NCBI GenBank assembly: GCA_030762175.1
Contig: CM060846.1
Coordinates: forward strand, 305,322,512-305,386,511
Source of the DNA: Metallyticus violacea
Lineage: Eukaryota; Arthropoda; Insecta; Mantodea; Metallyticidae
Direction of reading: 5' to 3'
Length of the DNA stretch: 64,000 nucleotides
The notes under the pieces are model-generated. The model saw only the letters and a program-made list of their open reading frames with translations, was not told the DNA's origin and ran no database searches. The translations under genes were made by a program, and so were the position numbers. Positions within the stretch are counted from its first letter, which is position 1. Each line of letters opens with the position of its first letter. This document shows, piece after piece, positions 34,876 through 46,997 of this stretch.

Positions 34876-35664
34876 CGTGAATTTTCTGACCTCTTTATAT
34901 AAATGCGTGGGTTATGTTTGCGTTTACACCTGAGCGCCAATACTATCATTGAGTATGCTAGGACACTCGGGACCGATACTATGGGCTCAGGTTTATCAAC
35001 CCCGATAACGGAGTGCGCGCGTCCATAGCATGAGTAAGCAGAAGTAAACAACGGCATGATACGGCTGTTCCGTCATCACCATACAGATTGCAAAACAATT
35101 TTGTAAGTAGTGGATGCCTTTGATGACAATGTATATTGTGCTGTTAGGATTGTTAAAAGCTCTTAAACAGATCTTAAAGCCCGTTTATACTGTTCAAGCA
35201 CTACAGACGGCTCATTGTATGATTTACAGTTCATACAGAATAACTTTGTATACAATTAAACATTTAGAAACACAAATCTTCAGATGCCTGAAGCTCTTGA
35301 GCTGGTGCATGAAATGGCGCAAGCAATTACTAGACACCAGTTACACCTGTTACAGAATGCGCGAAACAAATATTAAACACGATTCTGAGAAAATATTGTG
35401 GTTATTCAAGAATATGCGAAAAAAGGGATGTGATTCAGTAGTAAAACAGACTAGCCACCGGTGGCGTTTCTCAACCACAGAATATTTTCGTTTTGCTCCT
35501 CGTTTCTTGCGATGTGGAATGGAGTTTTTCCCGATAATCTGAGAAGATTCATTTTGAGGCAATGTTGTGCATTGTATTTGTGTGTCGTGAAGGAAAGGAG
35601 AAACACCTGACAATTATTCAGTATTAATTAATATTAAGAGACGCTTGGATATTATTCATTTACA
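34876..35664. other. Non-coding stretch
   Basis: A 142-codon plus frame (35114-35542) is the longest open run of the window, overlapped by an 87-codon minus frame. It shows no domain I recognise (it starts MPLMTMYIVLLGLLKALKQI) and has no supporting context. Confidence 0.35.
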
Positions 35665-35722
35665 CCTTGCCGCCTGTGGTGCCTTAGTAGTAAAAACGGG
35701 CGTTAAACAACCATTTAAAAAA
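35665..35722 (+). mobile_element. SINE-1 3' fragment
   Basis: Only the tail remains: 'gccgcctgtggtgccttagt', 'agtaaaaacgggcgttaaac' and an A-rich end. Confidence 0.8.
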
Positions 35723-35812
35723 ATGCACCTTATTTACGCAGCTGATTCCACGACCAACTCTTTATGTACTGTAACAAGGTCAAGTCAGCAGTCCGAATAT
35801 CATACGGGGGTT

Positions 35813-37034
35813 TTAAGACTTCTCGACCTGATTCAGAGATATCGTGAAGATGACCAAATTACAGTGTTGCTTGTTAAGTATCATCCTTTAGATGGCACGC
35901 TGTAAAGTTTCAGAAGCGTAAGTGCAGTCATTTGTGATGATCGTGTAAACAAACTAATGTTAACATTTTCTAGAAAATGGATAAAACTGAAATATGAACT
36001 GTGATGAAGTACTTCGTTTAGAAGGGTTTAACCATAGCCAAAATACAAAAGGATTTAAATTCTACATTAAAATTTTTTCCTTTCATTGTCGATAGTTAAA
36101 AAGCGGACTGCGTGGTCTTACATCAAGAGGAGCGTTCAGGGCGTCCCAAAACTACTACGATCGACGTGGTTAAGACAAAAATTCACATTGCCGTGCTGGA
36201 TGATCGCCAATTGAATGTACGCGAGCTGCTGACATTGTAAAGACCTCGATAGGCCGTGTGCACTATATTTTACGCGAAGTTTTGTGTATAAAAAATATTT
36301 CCGCTTGATGGGTCCCGGTTTGTTAACAATAGACCAAAAATGCAATTCGAATGAATATTGCTCAAGAGTTTTTAGACTTGTTTAAACGCAATTCCAGTAA
36401 ATTCCTCCGACGTTTCTTAACAGTAGTTGATAAATGGATTCATCATCAAGCCAGAGATAAAAGAACAGTCGAATAGTGGGTTACAACAGGCGAAAATGCA
36501 CCAAAGAAATAAAAAGCGGTTCCAGGAAAAGTCATGGCTATGGTTTCCTGGGATTCTCATTGTGTGGTGCTCGTAGACAACCTCCAGAAGATCAGAACCA
36601 CCACCGGGAAGTATTACACTTCACTACTGGACCAAATGAGGGATGCTATTCAGGCTAAACGTCTACACGTTGCGAAAAAAAAGTTGTTCCATTACGATAA
36701 TGCTCCTTCACACACTTCAAAACTACATGCCCTTCACTTCCAAATGCTTCCACATCCGCTATATTCGCCGGATTTGGCTCGCAGCGATTATTTTATGTTC
36801 CCAAACCTGAAGAAATGACTGGGTGAACGAAGATTCACATCAAATGATGAGATTGGAGTTGAGACAGACGGTTATTTTTCACAGTTGGACAAAATCTTAT
36901 TTTATTGGGCGTATTGAAAAGTTAGAAAGTTATTGGATTAAATGTTTGATTTACACGGTGACTATGTTAAAAAAAATTCTCTTAAATGTTGTGTTTACTT
37001 GATTAGACAGAGAACTTTTATAACGCCCCTCGTA
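35813..37034 (+). mobile_element. Mariner transposon, near full length, TA-flanked
   Basis: The left end reads TACGGGGGTTTTAAGACTTC and the reverse complement of the right end reads TACGAGGGGCGTTATAAAAG. Both start at a TA dinucleotide, as expected for a TA target duplication. The length of about 1.22 kb fits a mariner, and a decayed transposase fills the middle. Confidence 0.82.
35977..36995 (+). pseudogene. Mariner transposase, multiply interrupted
   Basis: The ATG at 35977 starts MDKTEI and meets a TGA at once. Later blocks follow mariner order: RSGRPKTTTIDVVK with VLDDRQLNVREL, then VVDKWIHH (first catalytic Asp, codon 36429), GKVMAMVSWDSHCVVLVDNL, KKLFHYDNAPSHTSK (second Asp, 36696), LPHPLYSPDLARSDYFMFPN (third Asp, 36786), LGERRFTSNDE, and the C-terminal GDYV. 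The longest clean frame is 36534-36818, ended by a TGA where a Trp codon is expected. Only 29 residues separate the second and third Asp, against 34 in DD34D mariners, so about 15 bases were lost. All three Asp codons survive, but the gene has many stops and shifts. Confidence 0.88.
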
Positions 37035-38451
37035 TTGCAGTCAACTTTCGCAATCGGTCTACAAGATTACAGGCAATCAAGAGGGAGTTAAACTTGGAAA
37101 TATGGAAATTATTACGCTAGCTCAAGAGAAAAGCATATATATTTTCTTAAGGTCTCTCGCATGATTCGTTTGAGCATAAAGTGGTCTAATTCCTCACGAA
37201 GGCATAATAAAGGCAGACAGCCTTATTCAAGATCAGAGTGAGAATGCTTTCATCTGCATTTCAAACAGTTTATGTTCTTGGAGTTTCTCTTCGATCTTTT
37301 CGCTGATATCAAAAGTGACTCGTTAAATTAGACTGTAATTGAATTTTCATACTTAGCATACTGGCTTTTCTCAGAGTTAATTCAGCTTTTACTTACATAT
37401 ATTGATGTCGTTTTATAAAACTTCATTCTTATGTCATTGTCACCCGATTTCATTTAAGGGTGGGTAAAATGAAAACTGGAGATCCTTTTCCCAAGCACTA
37501 TTAGCTCTGATCAAGGTGTTTTTTGAGTTTATGCATCAGATAATATCTCGCTAACGTTATTAATGCTCCTGCAACATTCTTTTTTCTTATACTTTACAAA
37601 CATTGAGTTTCCTTTCTACATTTGTTAGCTACGACAATTGCAATATAGTCTCGCAATCTCCTTCCATAGGCGAGTGCAGGAATCTACATGTTTAATTCAT
37701 AGGAACGTACGTTTTATAGTGCGTTATTAGCAACACCATCGCATTAAAGCAGTGAGATAATGCTCAGCCTTGGTTCCAAAACCTGAAATTAATTTATTGT
37801 GAATAGCATGTACATGAAAGGTGACCTTCAACACGGCCGCAACGAAAAAAAGAAAAAGCATGGAGAGTGAGAGAGGGAAATAAATAAACGTTGATAATGC
37901 CCGCAGACTGTGTTGAAATTTTGGCTCCTTCCAAGTTTTGCGGTAGAGGAATTCGTTGGGGGGGGGCGGTTAGATGGAATAACTCACCTTTATTATCCTC
38001 CTCCTCCGAAAGAAAAAAAGTGGGACAGTCATGCTGTTAAAATGCGGTACTTATGCTCCGCCTTGGCCAACAATACCCCTCTAATAAGTTCCGCCTTCGG
38101 ATAGGGAAGACCTGCCGCATTTCATGACAGCGATACAACTTAACACAAACCTGAGCACGAGGTGTTATGTATAATATTGCAGATTTGAACATATGACACT
38201 AAAGATACATATCCGACCTCTTTTGCAGTGGAACTGTTCGGGTGGGTTGGTCTCAGTGGGGTAATAAGTTCCCCAAACTGATTGTTTATTGAGGAGGCTG
38301 TGGCAAGTATGTCTTAAACGGCTACCAGTCTAATGAGCTCTGCTAGACGACATACCAAGAGCAGGAACTGGAACACTTGCAGTTTAACGAATTCCGAAGG
38401 TATGTAGTTATTGCGCTTGTTTCCAAAATGACGATAAAACTCTAGCGGCCG
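37035..38451. other. AT-rich non-coding stretch
   Basis: A G-run near 37959 and C/T-rich bits were noted. Nothing else was recognised. Confidence 0.45.
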
Positions 38452-38835
38452 CGATTTTTGTTTTTTCTCAACAAAGCTTTGCATATACTGATAACTGACA
38501 AACGATTTATCGAGTTCGTTAACCAGCTAAATCGGAACATTGGGGGTGGAGGTTAAGCTAAAGCGAACATTTAAAAATCGCTCCAACGGCTACAAGTTTT
38601 GTTTTATCTGAACGAAACTCGTTGTATGCCATTGAAATAAAATATGAAAAATGTGTGCTGAAAATCAGCGAAATCAAACTATTATGAGTGGGATTTACCT
38701 AAAACATTTTTTTGGGGGGGGGGGTACAAAACTCTGTATATACCATATAAATCAAAATAAGAAAAATAGTTTCTGAAAATCAGGAAAATATGATCATTAA
38801 GTGTGGGGATGTACCTGAAAAACGAATTTATGTAA
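38452..38835 (+). repeat. Degenerate tandem repeat, about three units
   Basis: Recurring blocks are 'gatttttgttttttctcaac' / 'agttttgttttatctgaac' (38455, 38597) and 'atgaaaaatgtgtgctgaaa' / 'agaaaaatagtttctgaaa' with 'atcag.gaaa' (38645, 38760). 'ttacctaaaac' / 'gtacctgaaaaacg' (38695, 38812) close two units. The period is roughly 115-145 bases. A G-run lies at 38712-38724. Confidence 0.6.
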
Positions 38836-41800
38836 TCGCTGAAGATGTCGATTAAGGAGGCCTGGGGAGGGGGAAGATGTGATACATAGGGGGGATTGTT
38901 AGCAGACAACTGCTGTCCTGCGGCTTCAGTATAGCACGGCAGCGGAAAAAGGCGAATTTGAAGTAATGCTGGAGCGATGTGCAAATCTTGAGAGGTAGTG
39001 TGTGTACTCTATCAAGCTTGCTAGTGTAAATGCAGGCGGAGAGAACAAAACAGTTTCTGATAACAGAAAAGCAAGCAATTGTACGCCTAAAATTAACTAT
39101 GTAGCTTGTTAAACACATTCTGTTTTAGTTGTTATACATCTAAGTGCAATTGGATACTTTAAGATAACAATATAACACGTAAATAAATTAATGATGTGGG
39201 AAAACCATATACTTTTAAGCCTGAAAGTTGTGTTGTTATTAAATACATATGCAATATCTTCAGTTAGAGTCGCTTGTTCTCTGCTATAGCGCGCTGTGTA
39301 ATAATCTTAACAAATTCAACTTGCTGAGGAATTCGCTTAGTTTACGCAGCTCCTACGTGACGAACTTTTCTTTCTCGGTGAGGAAAAACGTTCCTAGGAT
39401 GGCAGTCACTCAAGCAGAGATGTCCCTCATGGCACATCTTTGAAATCTAAATATCGGAGCTGCAGTAATCACTGCATCTCTTGTCATTCGCAAGTTCTGT
39501 ACAATTTTCAGAATGACATTTTGGTGAAAATGGGGAACATATAACCTTAGTATTAATGGGGACCGGAGTCAGAGGCGCAAAGATTCCTTGGAAAGAACAA
39601 AAAAGAAAGAAAAAAAATACTTCGGGGAATCGGGTAGCTTCAGTACTTTAACTGTCCTCAAGATCTTAATCCTCTGGGCCAGATCTGAGAGCATTCATCG
39701 GATAGGGTGAAGGTAAAAACTAGTGTTTCCAAGTAGCTCATTTTCATTTAGCGATTAGGCCATAAACATCCCAGGAACATTTTAATTATCTCTTTGATAT
39801 CCCAAAAACATTTGAGATATCCTTTGCTACATCTCTCGTAGCACATTACCATTACGATTTATTACATCTTGCAAGAGACGTTACTCTTAAAGTTTCTAAT
39901 GTTCTTACGTTTACACAATGGCAACAATTTCGATTTTCATGGGACGATCGCTGATCTGGGGATTACTTACTGCCGTCAGCAACCACGCTCCGTAGTGCGT
40001 GATTAGTGAAATAATGTACCACGTGGCTTAGTTAATCAGCTTCACCGTCAACATATTCACCGAAAGTACATAAAAGACTAGTATGAAATCGAACGATTCC
40101 CTTCCATAGACATGCAGGTTTCTACTAAAGCGATAAGTGTTCCCTCGTACAATAATGCAACATTTCCCAAAGGAGAACGTATTATATTTCCTGCCCTTCC
40201 CCTCCACTAACTACAAGCATTCATTGCCGAATCTTCAATCTAGTATAGTTAGTTGCAACAGAGTCCTTTATCTCATAAACACAAAAACAATTATGCTCAT
40301 CAACACGTTTAAAGAAGATTAGGTTTTCACAAGCAGTTTTCATGAATCTTAGTAAAATTCAAAGTGTCCGACAAGCAAGTTTGACAAAGAAGCAAATATC
40401 TCAGCGAAAGACTTACTATAAAATTGGTGTCTACAGCTTCAGCAAAAATAACATGCTTAAAGTCCTCAGTAATTACTTCATTAAAAAAAATCCCTTTGAG
40501 AATGAGTTTATCCTAAATGACAAAACTGGTTTACTGTGCGAAATGATATAATGTAGTTCGGTTATCTCTAGATAACTGTATGTATTATAAGGAACGGCCG
40601 CTATCATTGGGCGCATACGTGTAGATAATAACACGATTAAGTTCAAGTTATGATAAGGTAGTATAATGACAGCTACAAATAAAATTTGTTTAACGGAAAA
40701 AAAAACTCCTGGCCTATCGCTGTTTATCAGCATAAACATTTTCGTTAAACCGAGTAATAATCAGTTTGAGGGAAGCTGGATAATCAATTGTCAAGCTCTG
40801 TTCACTGTTAGATCTAACAACCAACCAACCCTATTAGGAGTCATCTTTAACATGAGATTCCTCTACTTCGATACACTTCAGAGTTAAACGCGTGTTGCCT
40901 TTGCATGGTCTTAAAATTGCGCTGACTAATTCTTATGACATTCTCTGCACACTTATCCTATGCAAATACCCAAACTTTACTTATAAGTAGAGATAATGCG
41001 ATATTGGCTATTTGTAGTAGTAAATCTGCACATACTGCTGGCTTATCTTGCGATAGCAAAAAATGAAATTGTTTACTAGTCTTTTTATTCTTATTGCTAC
41101 ATGCAAGCATATAAACTGAAGACATTAATCAACGTGAGTAATAACGATAAATTCGGCTGTAAGGCAAGTTTACCAACGCAGTTATCAAGATATATTATGC
41201 ATTTCCGCTGCAGATAAGATTTCTCCGCGCTGCTACCACCTCCGTACAGATCCCAAAATTAAACACTGGGGTTAACTAACATCACAGGTGCATATGCAAT
41301 AAACGCAATATTTTCCCCCGGTGACTGGAAAGCACTTCTCTTTAAAATATTTGACATTAATTATTACATACAAACGAATTAAGTTGCATTGACAATGAAT
41401 TTATCATCATCTAAAACTATGGATTAAGTCTTAAAACCTGTTCGGACTTCAATTCCATCTTCTTCTTGGGTTGATAAAGTATTTAGCTTATTGGCTCTGT
41501 TATCATGGTCTTTCCAGGGTTATCTATAATTATGAATGTTTTTCTAGTACTGAAAATATGTTAAGATCCCGCCTTATAATTTTATTTAGAATTCTATCCT
41601 CTCATACAAATTTTTTACTGTTCTTATACAATTTTTACTGAAAGAAAACATCTCATTTCCGCTTCTATTATCTTCCATTCGCCAGATTTTTTTTTTCCAT
41701 CTAGATTTTGAACCAGAGATAAGCGAGTAATGCTAAACTTTAGACACGATTATTGTGTTTCTTTAGTTGTTTTATTTAAAGCTATTTTTATTGTTCCACA

Positions 41801-43779
41801 TAATTGGTTGAATTTATTAATTGTATTGTTTATATATGTACATCATTATGGACACAGATATTACAACCTAGATTGTTAAAATTATTTACTTGTTCTATTA
41901 TGTTGTTTATAAAAAATTATTTATTTTTTTATTATTAGAATGCAATTACCTTGGTTTTCTCAATTGAAATTTTGAAGTTATATTATATATGAAGTTATAT
42001 TTTGCGCAGATCTCAAATTTTCAATTGAAATTTATCTTCCGTTTCTGCGACAATAACGTGATCGTCTACAGATAATATTTTAAGATGCATTCCTCCTCCC
42101 TAAATATACACTTGAATTATCCTTTGTTTCTATTGTTGAAGAATTTCGTCAAAGCAAAGAATAAAAAGTATGGGTGATAAAATTATACTTCTGAATCCCT
42201 GATTAGGCTCTATGAAATAGTTGATCAACTGATTTCTTACATTTACAAATATTTTAGTATTCTTGTAAATACTTTAATTAAATCGATCAATTAAAATAAA
42301 GTTATGCGAAGAATTACACAAAAAGGAGGGGAAAAAAAACGAAATATATTAAACTATCTTCATTATAAAACATCTGAATCAAGAGCAGAATATAAATATA
42401 AATGTGAAATTGCCAAAAGAAAATGCAGAAGATCTCACCAAATTGGTTGGGAATAATTGCATCGTAAATTGGAGATGAAGCCAGAATTACGCCTATAATA
42501 AAAGATATGTTCAAATTGAATTAAATAAATGAAAGCAAATGAACTGAATGTTATAAAAAGTATGGTATAATACAAATGTAGCAGAAGTAAGACAATGTAA
42601 TAAACATTTTATTTAAATAACATTTACAGAATTAGAAAGCGTATTAAAAACTCAAAAAATAGAAAATCATCCGGTTTATATCTGATTAATATTGAGTAAG
42701 CCTTTAATATATTCAAATGGAAAATCTCTGTTAGCTGTTTTTAGAGACTTTACCGCATACTAAAACGTTTTATGCTAACACCCTGTGTCAGATTTTGTAG
42801 CATTTGCACCCCTTTACAATGAAGCGGTGTTAAAGCTATTTGCAAAATTGAGTGTGATGGGGTAAGCATTACCGGGCAACGCATTCCCTTAATGAGATTA
42901 GTGTTCAACAATTCACGGCACCTGTAGTCCTCTGCTGGCCGTTTTGGTTCCTGGACCTCTCGTAATGAGTAAACAAATTTCAACTATGCAGGACGGTATT
43001 ACTGCTAGGGGTGCGCTAACCATCCTATGAGGTTTTACTAAGGCCTAAGGACCACAGATTAAGTGATGCGTGTTGTCCCTTTACCATTGATTAACTTCAC
43101 CTTTAAAGCTTAACGAAAAGAGTTGCTTTATTACCATCACAGGTTACCACAAAGCTCGATATTTCCCAGCAGAGTGACTAAAGTACATCAGAATTTCCAT
43201 CTATACTGACAGCAGGTACATGTAAGCAACATTTGCAATAGAGAATGCAATTAATGGAGTCAATAATTTTTTATATTTCTGTGTACACATTATAAACGCC
43301 AATAACAGCGCTAAGTTTAGAAGTGCTCGTTTCACTGAAGGGAAAGGGGAAAAAAAAAAAAAAGAGGTGTGAAAATGGTGTCATTTTGTACCCGCATTTG
43401 TAGCGTCAAGTTGTAAATACCCATAATGACGCAGAAACCAATGCAAAGGAAACAGATTGCTTTAAATGCAACAAACGGACGAGAAAAGCATTATGCTTCA
43501 GCGATATTGTTCCTAGGTATCTCAATGTGACAATTTCCCACTCCCAGTAAAATATTAAGTCCGAATCTTGCGTATCCAGCGCCGAGAAGATACAATATAA
43601 TAGGAAAGCTTCCAGTGAGAGACAATATCTCCTAATGTAACGTGTCCCTTAATGCGGACTAGTAAATGGAAATGAAACATCTGCAACTCAAGAATATTGA
43701 ATTTAAGTCCCATGCTGTGCAATATTGTTCTTAATGTAAGGTAGAGCCCTGTACAAATATCGAATTTTGATGTCTATTA
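38836..43779. other. Long AT-rich non-coding stretch
   Basis: Almost 5 kb without a recognisable protein, tRNA-like box or SINE. Frames stay below about 100 codons and are A/T-driven. A small local duplication 'gaagttatat' occurs at about 41974 and 41991. Confidence 0.45.
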
Positions 43780-44162
43780 TACAGGATGTTAATAAACTAC
43801 ATCGAAACAATTTCAGAGAGTGTAGAGATGTCGCATATAATCAATTTGAGATAGGCAATGTGTGGTCCACAAATAAACATCGCAGTTTTCTGGTGTAAAA
43901 ACATTTTGGCATCAGATGCTGATAAGTCGGCGTTAAAAGCCAAGCCGCGTGAAAAAATGGTTTAGAATATCTTTATAATTGCCTTGCGAGGATAAAAGTA
44001 TCGATTTTTCGCAGCTCGTTATCAGCGTTATCAAGTTTTTTTAGTGCCATAAAATTCCTTATATCTGGAACTAATCATTTGACAGTGCGACACTGAACAT
44101 GCCTTCTTGCACTATGTAGGCAAGATATAAATATAAATGTAGCCCGGTCTAGAGAGAGTTCT

Positions 44163-44240
44163 TTAACTGCTTGTGTGGCGTAATGCATAACGCAAAAGCT
44201 AATGTTCCGCAGGCCGCTGGTTCAATTCTTGTCATGCTGT
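44163..44240 (+). other. tRNA-Arg-like segment inside TIR element copy 3
   Basis: GTGTGGCGTAATGCATAACG and CTGGTTCAATTCTTGTCATG resemble the D-arm and T-arm of a eukaryotic tRNA-Arg with matching spacing. The anticodon arm and acceptor are not preserved. A comparable 'gggatagggcgataa...gtcgggtcctagg' at 21598-21640 in copy 2 suggests it belongs to the family. Confidence 0.45.
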
Positions 44241-44241
44241 T

Positions 44242-44270
44242 GTTATTAATTATTATTATTATTATTATTC
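44242..44270. repeat. (ATT)n microsatellite
   Basis: About eight ATT units follow directly after the tRNA-like segment, like the tail of a SINE. Confidence 0.9.
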
Positions 44271-44887
44271 TTTAAATATGAAGTGCTGCTATACGTATAC
44301 CAAAGAATTATGAATGAAATTTACTAATGTTTTCAAGTTTTGTTCTCTTTTTAAATAATGAATGTATTACCAAAGTAATACAATGCCTAATAAGCTTACT
44401 AATTACATGATGCCTAAAACTAAATTTACCTAATACAAACTCCGGACACAAATTTGATTGATGAGTATAATAACAACAACAAGAGTTGTAATTATATGAA
44501 GTGATATGCCAAGATTTAAGTGTATAAATTGAAACCTCAACTTAAAAACGAAGGCTAAAAGCTGTATTATTAGGATCTAGCCAGATACAAACAAAACAAA
44601 TATGGGTAAGAGACCTCAACTCGAAAACTAATGACTACCTCTTGCTCGAAAGCTAATGCCGTAATCATTGTGTCAGAGTGACACGTTTTGAAACCTCCCT
44701 TCGTAATCGTGTTTTTCCTTTTGAGGAGCATCTTCATTAGCCAGTGCCGTACTGGGGCTTTAGAAACTTATTGTCATTGCTTCGATATTTGAACAGATCG
44801 GTCATGCGTTTTTTTTATCTCAAATTACCTGTCTAAGACACCTCCACACTCTCTGAAAATATTTCGATGTAATACATTAACACCATA

Positions 44888-45776
44888 TATATATATATAT
44901 ATAGGAACATATTTCAAAAGCTACTGAAGTGTTCAGGACAGAAAGAGGCTGTTTGTATGATTAAAGAGGTAGTTCTCTCATGTGCGAAAGAGAAATATTA
45001 GTATTTTTTTTTAAAAATGTAATACTTGTCACATTAAAATTCAACATTTCCATCTATAAGCTTGAAGCGACAGCAGGTATACTTTGTTATGAAACTTGTG
45101 TCCTCTTTAAATAAATCAATAAGCAGGCGTAATCGGTTATTGTACAGTAAGGGAAAAAAGTTTGAGCGAATAAGAAATTAGTATGATTCAGGTCTCAAGA
45201 AAATGCACGAAGTCCTTCAAGACCGGTTCATCGAGAGGGGGATACAAATCAGACAGAAATGTCGAGATAAAAGTGAATATATTACGTTATAATGTAAAAT
45301 TAACAGTTAATTAGTTTAAAGCCTGGTTTTGCAAGCAGAAATGAATTAATAACATCTCGCACCATACCGAAGCTTTGAATTGTAGGAGATCTACATAAAC
45401 AGAAGGGAGTGGAACTCATTGATGCAATCAATATCTGACGACAAAAGCCATATATAGAACGAAAGACAAATTTAAAAAATTATAACTATTAATAAATATT
45501 ATATAAAGAACGAAGAACAAAAATTAATATTTTATTTGGAAACCGTGATTACTTATCAACAAGCATTGGAATTCTTAATCACTTAACATCAAGTCACACA
45601 GTCTACGAACCGCTGCCGGGCAGTCAAACGAGAAATGATAAGTAACAGACATAAGGATAGAAAGTGGTTTGTAACTCGTGACTATCGTACTTTCCACCTG
45701 TTGTCTACAATGGAATACCAACATAACTTCATTTCGCTTCATTTTGGTTTTAGTGCTCAGAAATTCCGATGATTAC
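44888..45776. other. AT-rich stretch
   Basis: Nothing was recognised. Confidence 0.45.
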
Positions 45777-46309
45777 TTACCACAGTCCTCAACTTTGTGG
45801 AATGGTATTCACGAGTGTGCAAAATTGTTGCAGTCATCTCTCAGGGTTTCCAAAGTGTTCTCTATAGCATTTCAGAACTCTTTGAAGTATTCGCGCGCCT
45901 CGGGCTAGTGGAAAGTCTACTCTTGAGTTTAGACCATACATTTTCAACGGGGTTCATATCTGGCGACTTCGGAAGTCAAAGCACTTGTTTCAAATTATTT
46001 GTTTGCTTTAAAAATTAATTTTGAACCATAGCTGACTTTGTGATTATCGTACTAGAATGTAACAAAACTTTCGGAATAACGCTCTCGGGCAGATGGGAGG
46101 AGAAAGTTTTGCAAAACATCATAGTATGGTGTACTGCTTAACCTTTTCCAAACGCGTTCCTGCATACGCAGCTTTATCAATGTCCAATTAATAACATTCT
46201 TGCAAATGTTTGTCGTAGCGCATCCCTCTCGGTCTATAAACAAAAACTGTGCGATGCAACTTCGTCAAAGAAAATTACTTTACTCCAGAATCCTTCGAAT
46301 TCAAATCTA

Positions 46310-46585
46310 CCGCCAAGGGTGGCCGAGGTCGTTAAGGCGCGGACTCGTGAGTCGGAGGCCTGGGGTTTGAATTCCGCCAGGATCGTTATCCCTGACCGAG
46401 ATTTTTTCCAGGTTTTTCTCAGTCCTCACAAATGGCAAATGCCGGAGAGGTGCCTTAAACTTAAGCCTGGAACGTTTCCTTCCTTAAAAATCCTTTCCCA
46501 ATATATCTTTTCATCTCGTGTATCATCAGTGTCCACCGCCTGTGGTGCCTCAGTAGTAAAACAAGCGTTAAAAACCATTAAAAAG
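46310..46585 (+). mobile_element. SINE-1 copy, full length, inside the Tc1-like gene
   Basis: Head CCGCCAAGGGTGGCCGAGG, a good B-box, 'aggtgccttaaacttaagcc' and tail 'acaagcgttaaaaaccatta' are present. The flanks 'attcaaatcta' (left) and 'attcagatata' (right, after the tail) could be an eroded target duplication. Confidence 0.9.
46320..46375 (+). promoter_or_regulatory. Internal pol III A and B boxes of SINE-1
   Basis: A-box-like TGGCCGAGGTCGTTAAGG (46320-46337) and B-box-like GGGTTTGAATTCC (46363-46375). Tight spacing without a long variable arm is typical of the SINE-1 head. Confidence 0.6.
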
Positions 46586-46997
46586 GGGGGTATTCAGATA
46601 TATAAGCGGGTGTCTGTTAAGAACCCCTTTATCGCGGGATCCCTACGATTGCGAATTGCTCCTGCACAACTTGGGAATGATGACAAAGTTGCGCACTGAG
46701 CAGCGGAGGTATTTCTGCCATCATGTTTCTGTCTTCATCTACGTGGGGAACTATGCTATTCCGTACAGCAACTTGTCCCCTTTCGCGATAAAGATTTGCC
46801 CACCTCCTTGCAGTAGATGCAGAAACACTGTAATACTTGCTGTAAAACTGTCGAACTAGAGAGAGGTTTGCACTCCTTTCCAGTTCAACCATCATTGCTA
46901 GAATAGTACTGGGTAAGTATATATAAGTCAATAAACAGTGAAATATGTATATTGAAGGCATTGGTTTCGGATGATGGTTGCTGGAGCACAACTGCAC

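Larger units (their letters stand above)
43780..44887. mobile_element. TIR element (family C, copy 3), both ends present
   Basis: The left end reads ATACAGGATGTTAATAAAC then 'tacatcgaaacaatttcaga', 'gagtgtagagatgtc', 'aatttgagata'. The reverse complement of the right end reads 'tatggtgttaatgtattac', 'atcgaaatattttcagagag', 'tgtggaggtgtcttagac', 'aatttgagata'. The inverted repeats are about 75 bases, with an AT-microsatellite at the right edge. The inside shares 43970-44110 with copies 1 and 2. No transposase was seen, so it is non-autonomous. Confidence 0.72.
45777..46997 (-). pseudogene. Tc1-like transposase gene split by a SINE
   Basis: On the minus strand an open frame from 46997 to 46629 contains a helix-turn-helix-like block SLVRQFYSKYYSVSASTARR and WANLYRERGQVAVRN, then DEDRNMMAEI and QVVQEQFAIVGIPR. 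A plus-strand SINE-1 follows (46310-46585). Below it, scattered frames read VIFFDE (46274-46257, a first catalytic Asp block), RNAFGKG and finally SPDMNPVENVWSKLK (about 45973-45929), the 'SPDLNPIEN-W' motif of Tc1 transposases with the third acidic position. Stops and shifts are frequent in the C-terminal half. Terminal repeats were not found. A single ancestral gene is inferred from motif order. Confidence 0.68.

Noticed and set aside
35114..35542. Longest open run in the window (142 codons, plus)
   Set aside because: No domain, overlapped by another frame, no splice or promoter context; one such run is expected by chance in 64 kb.
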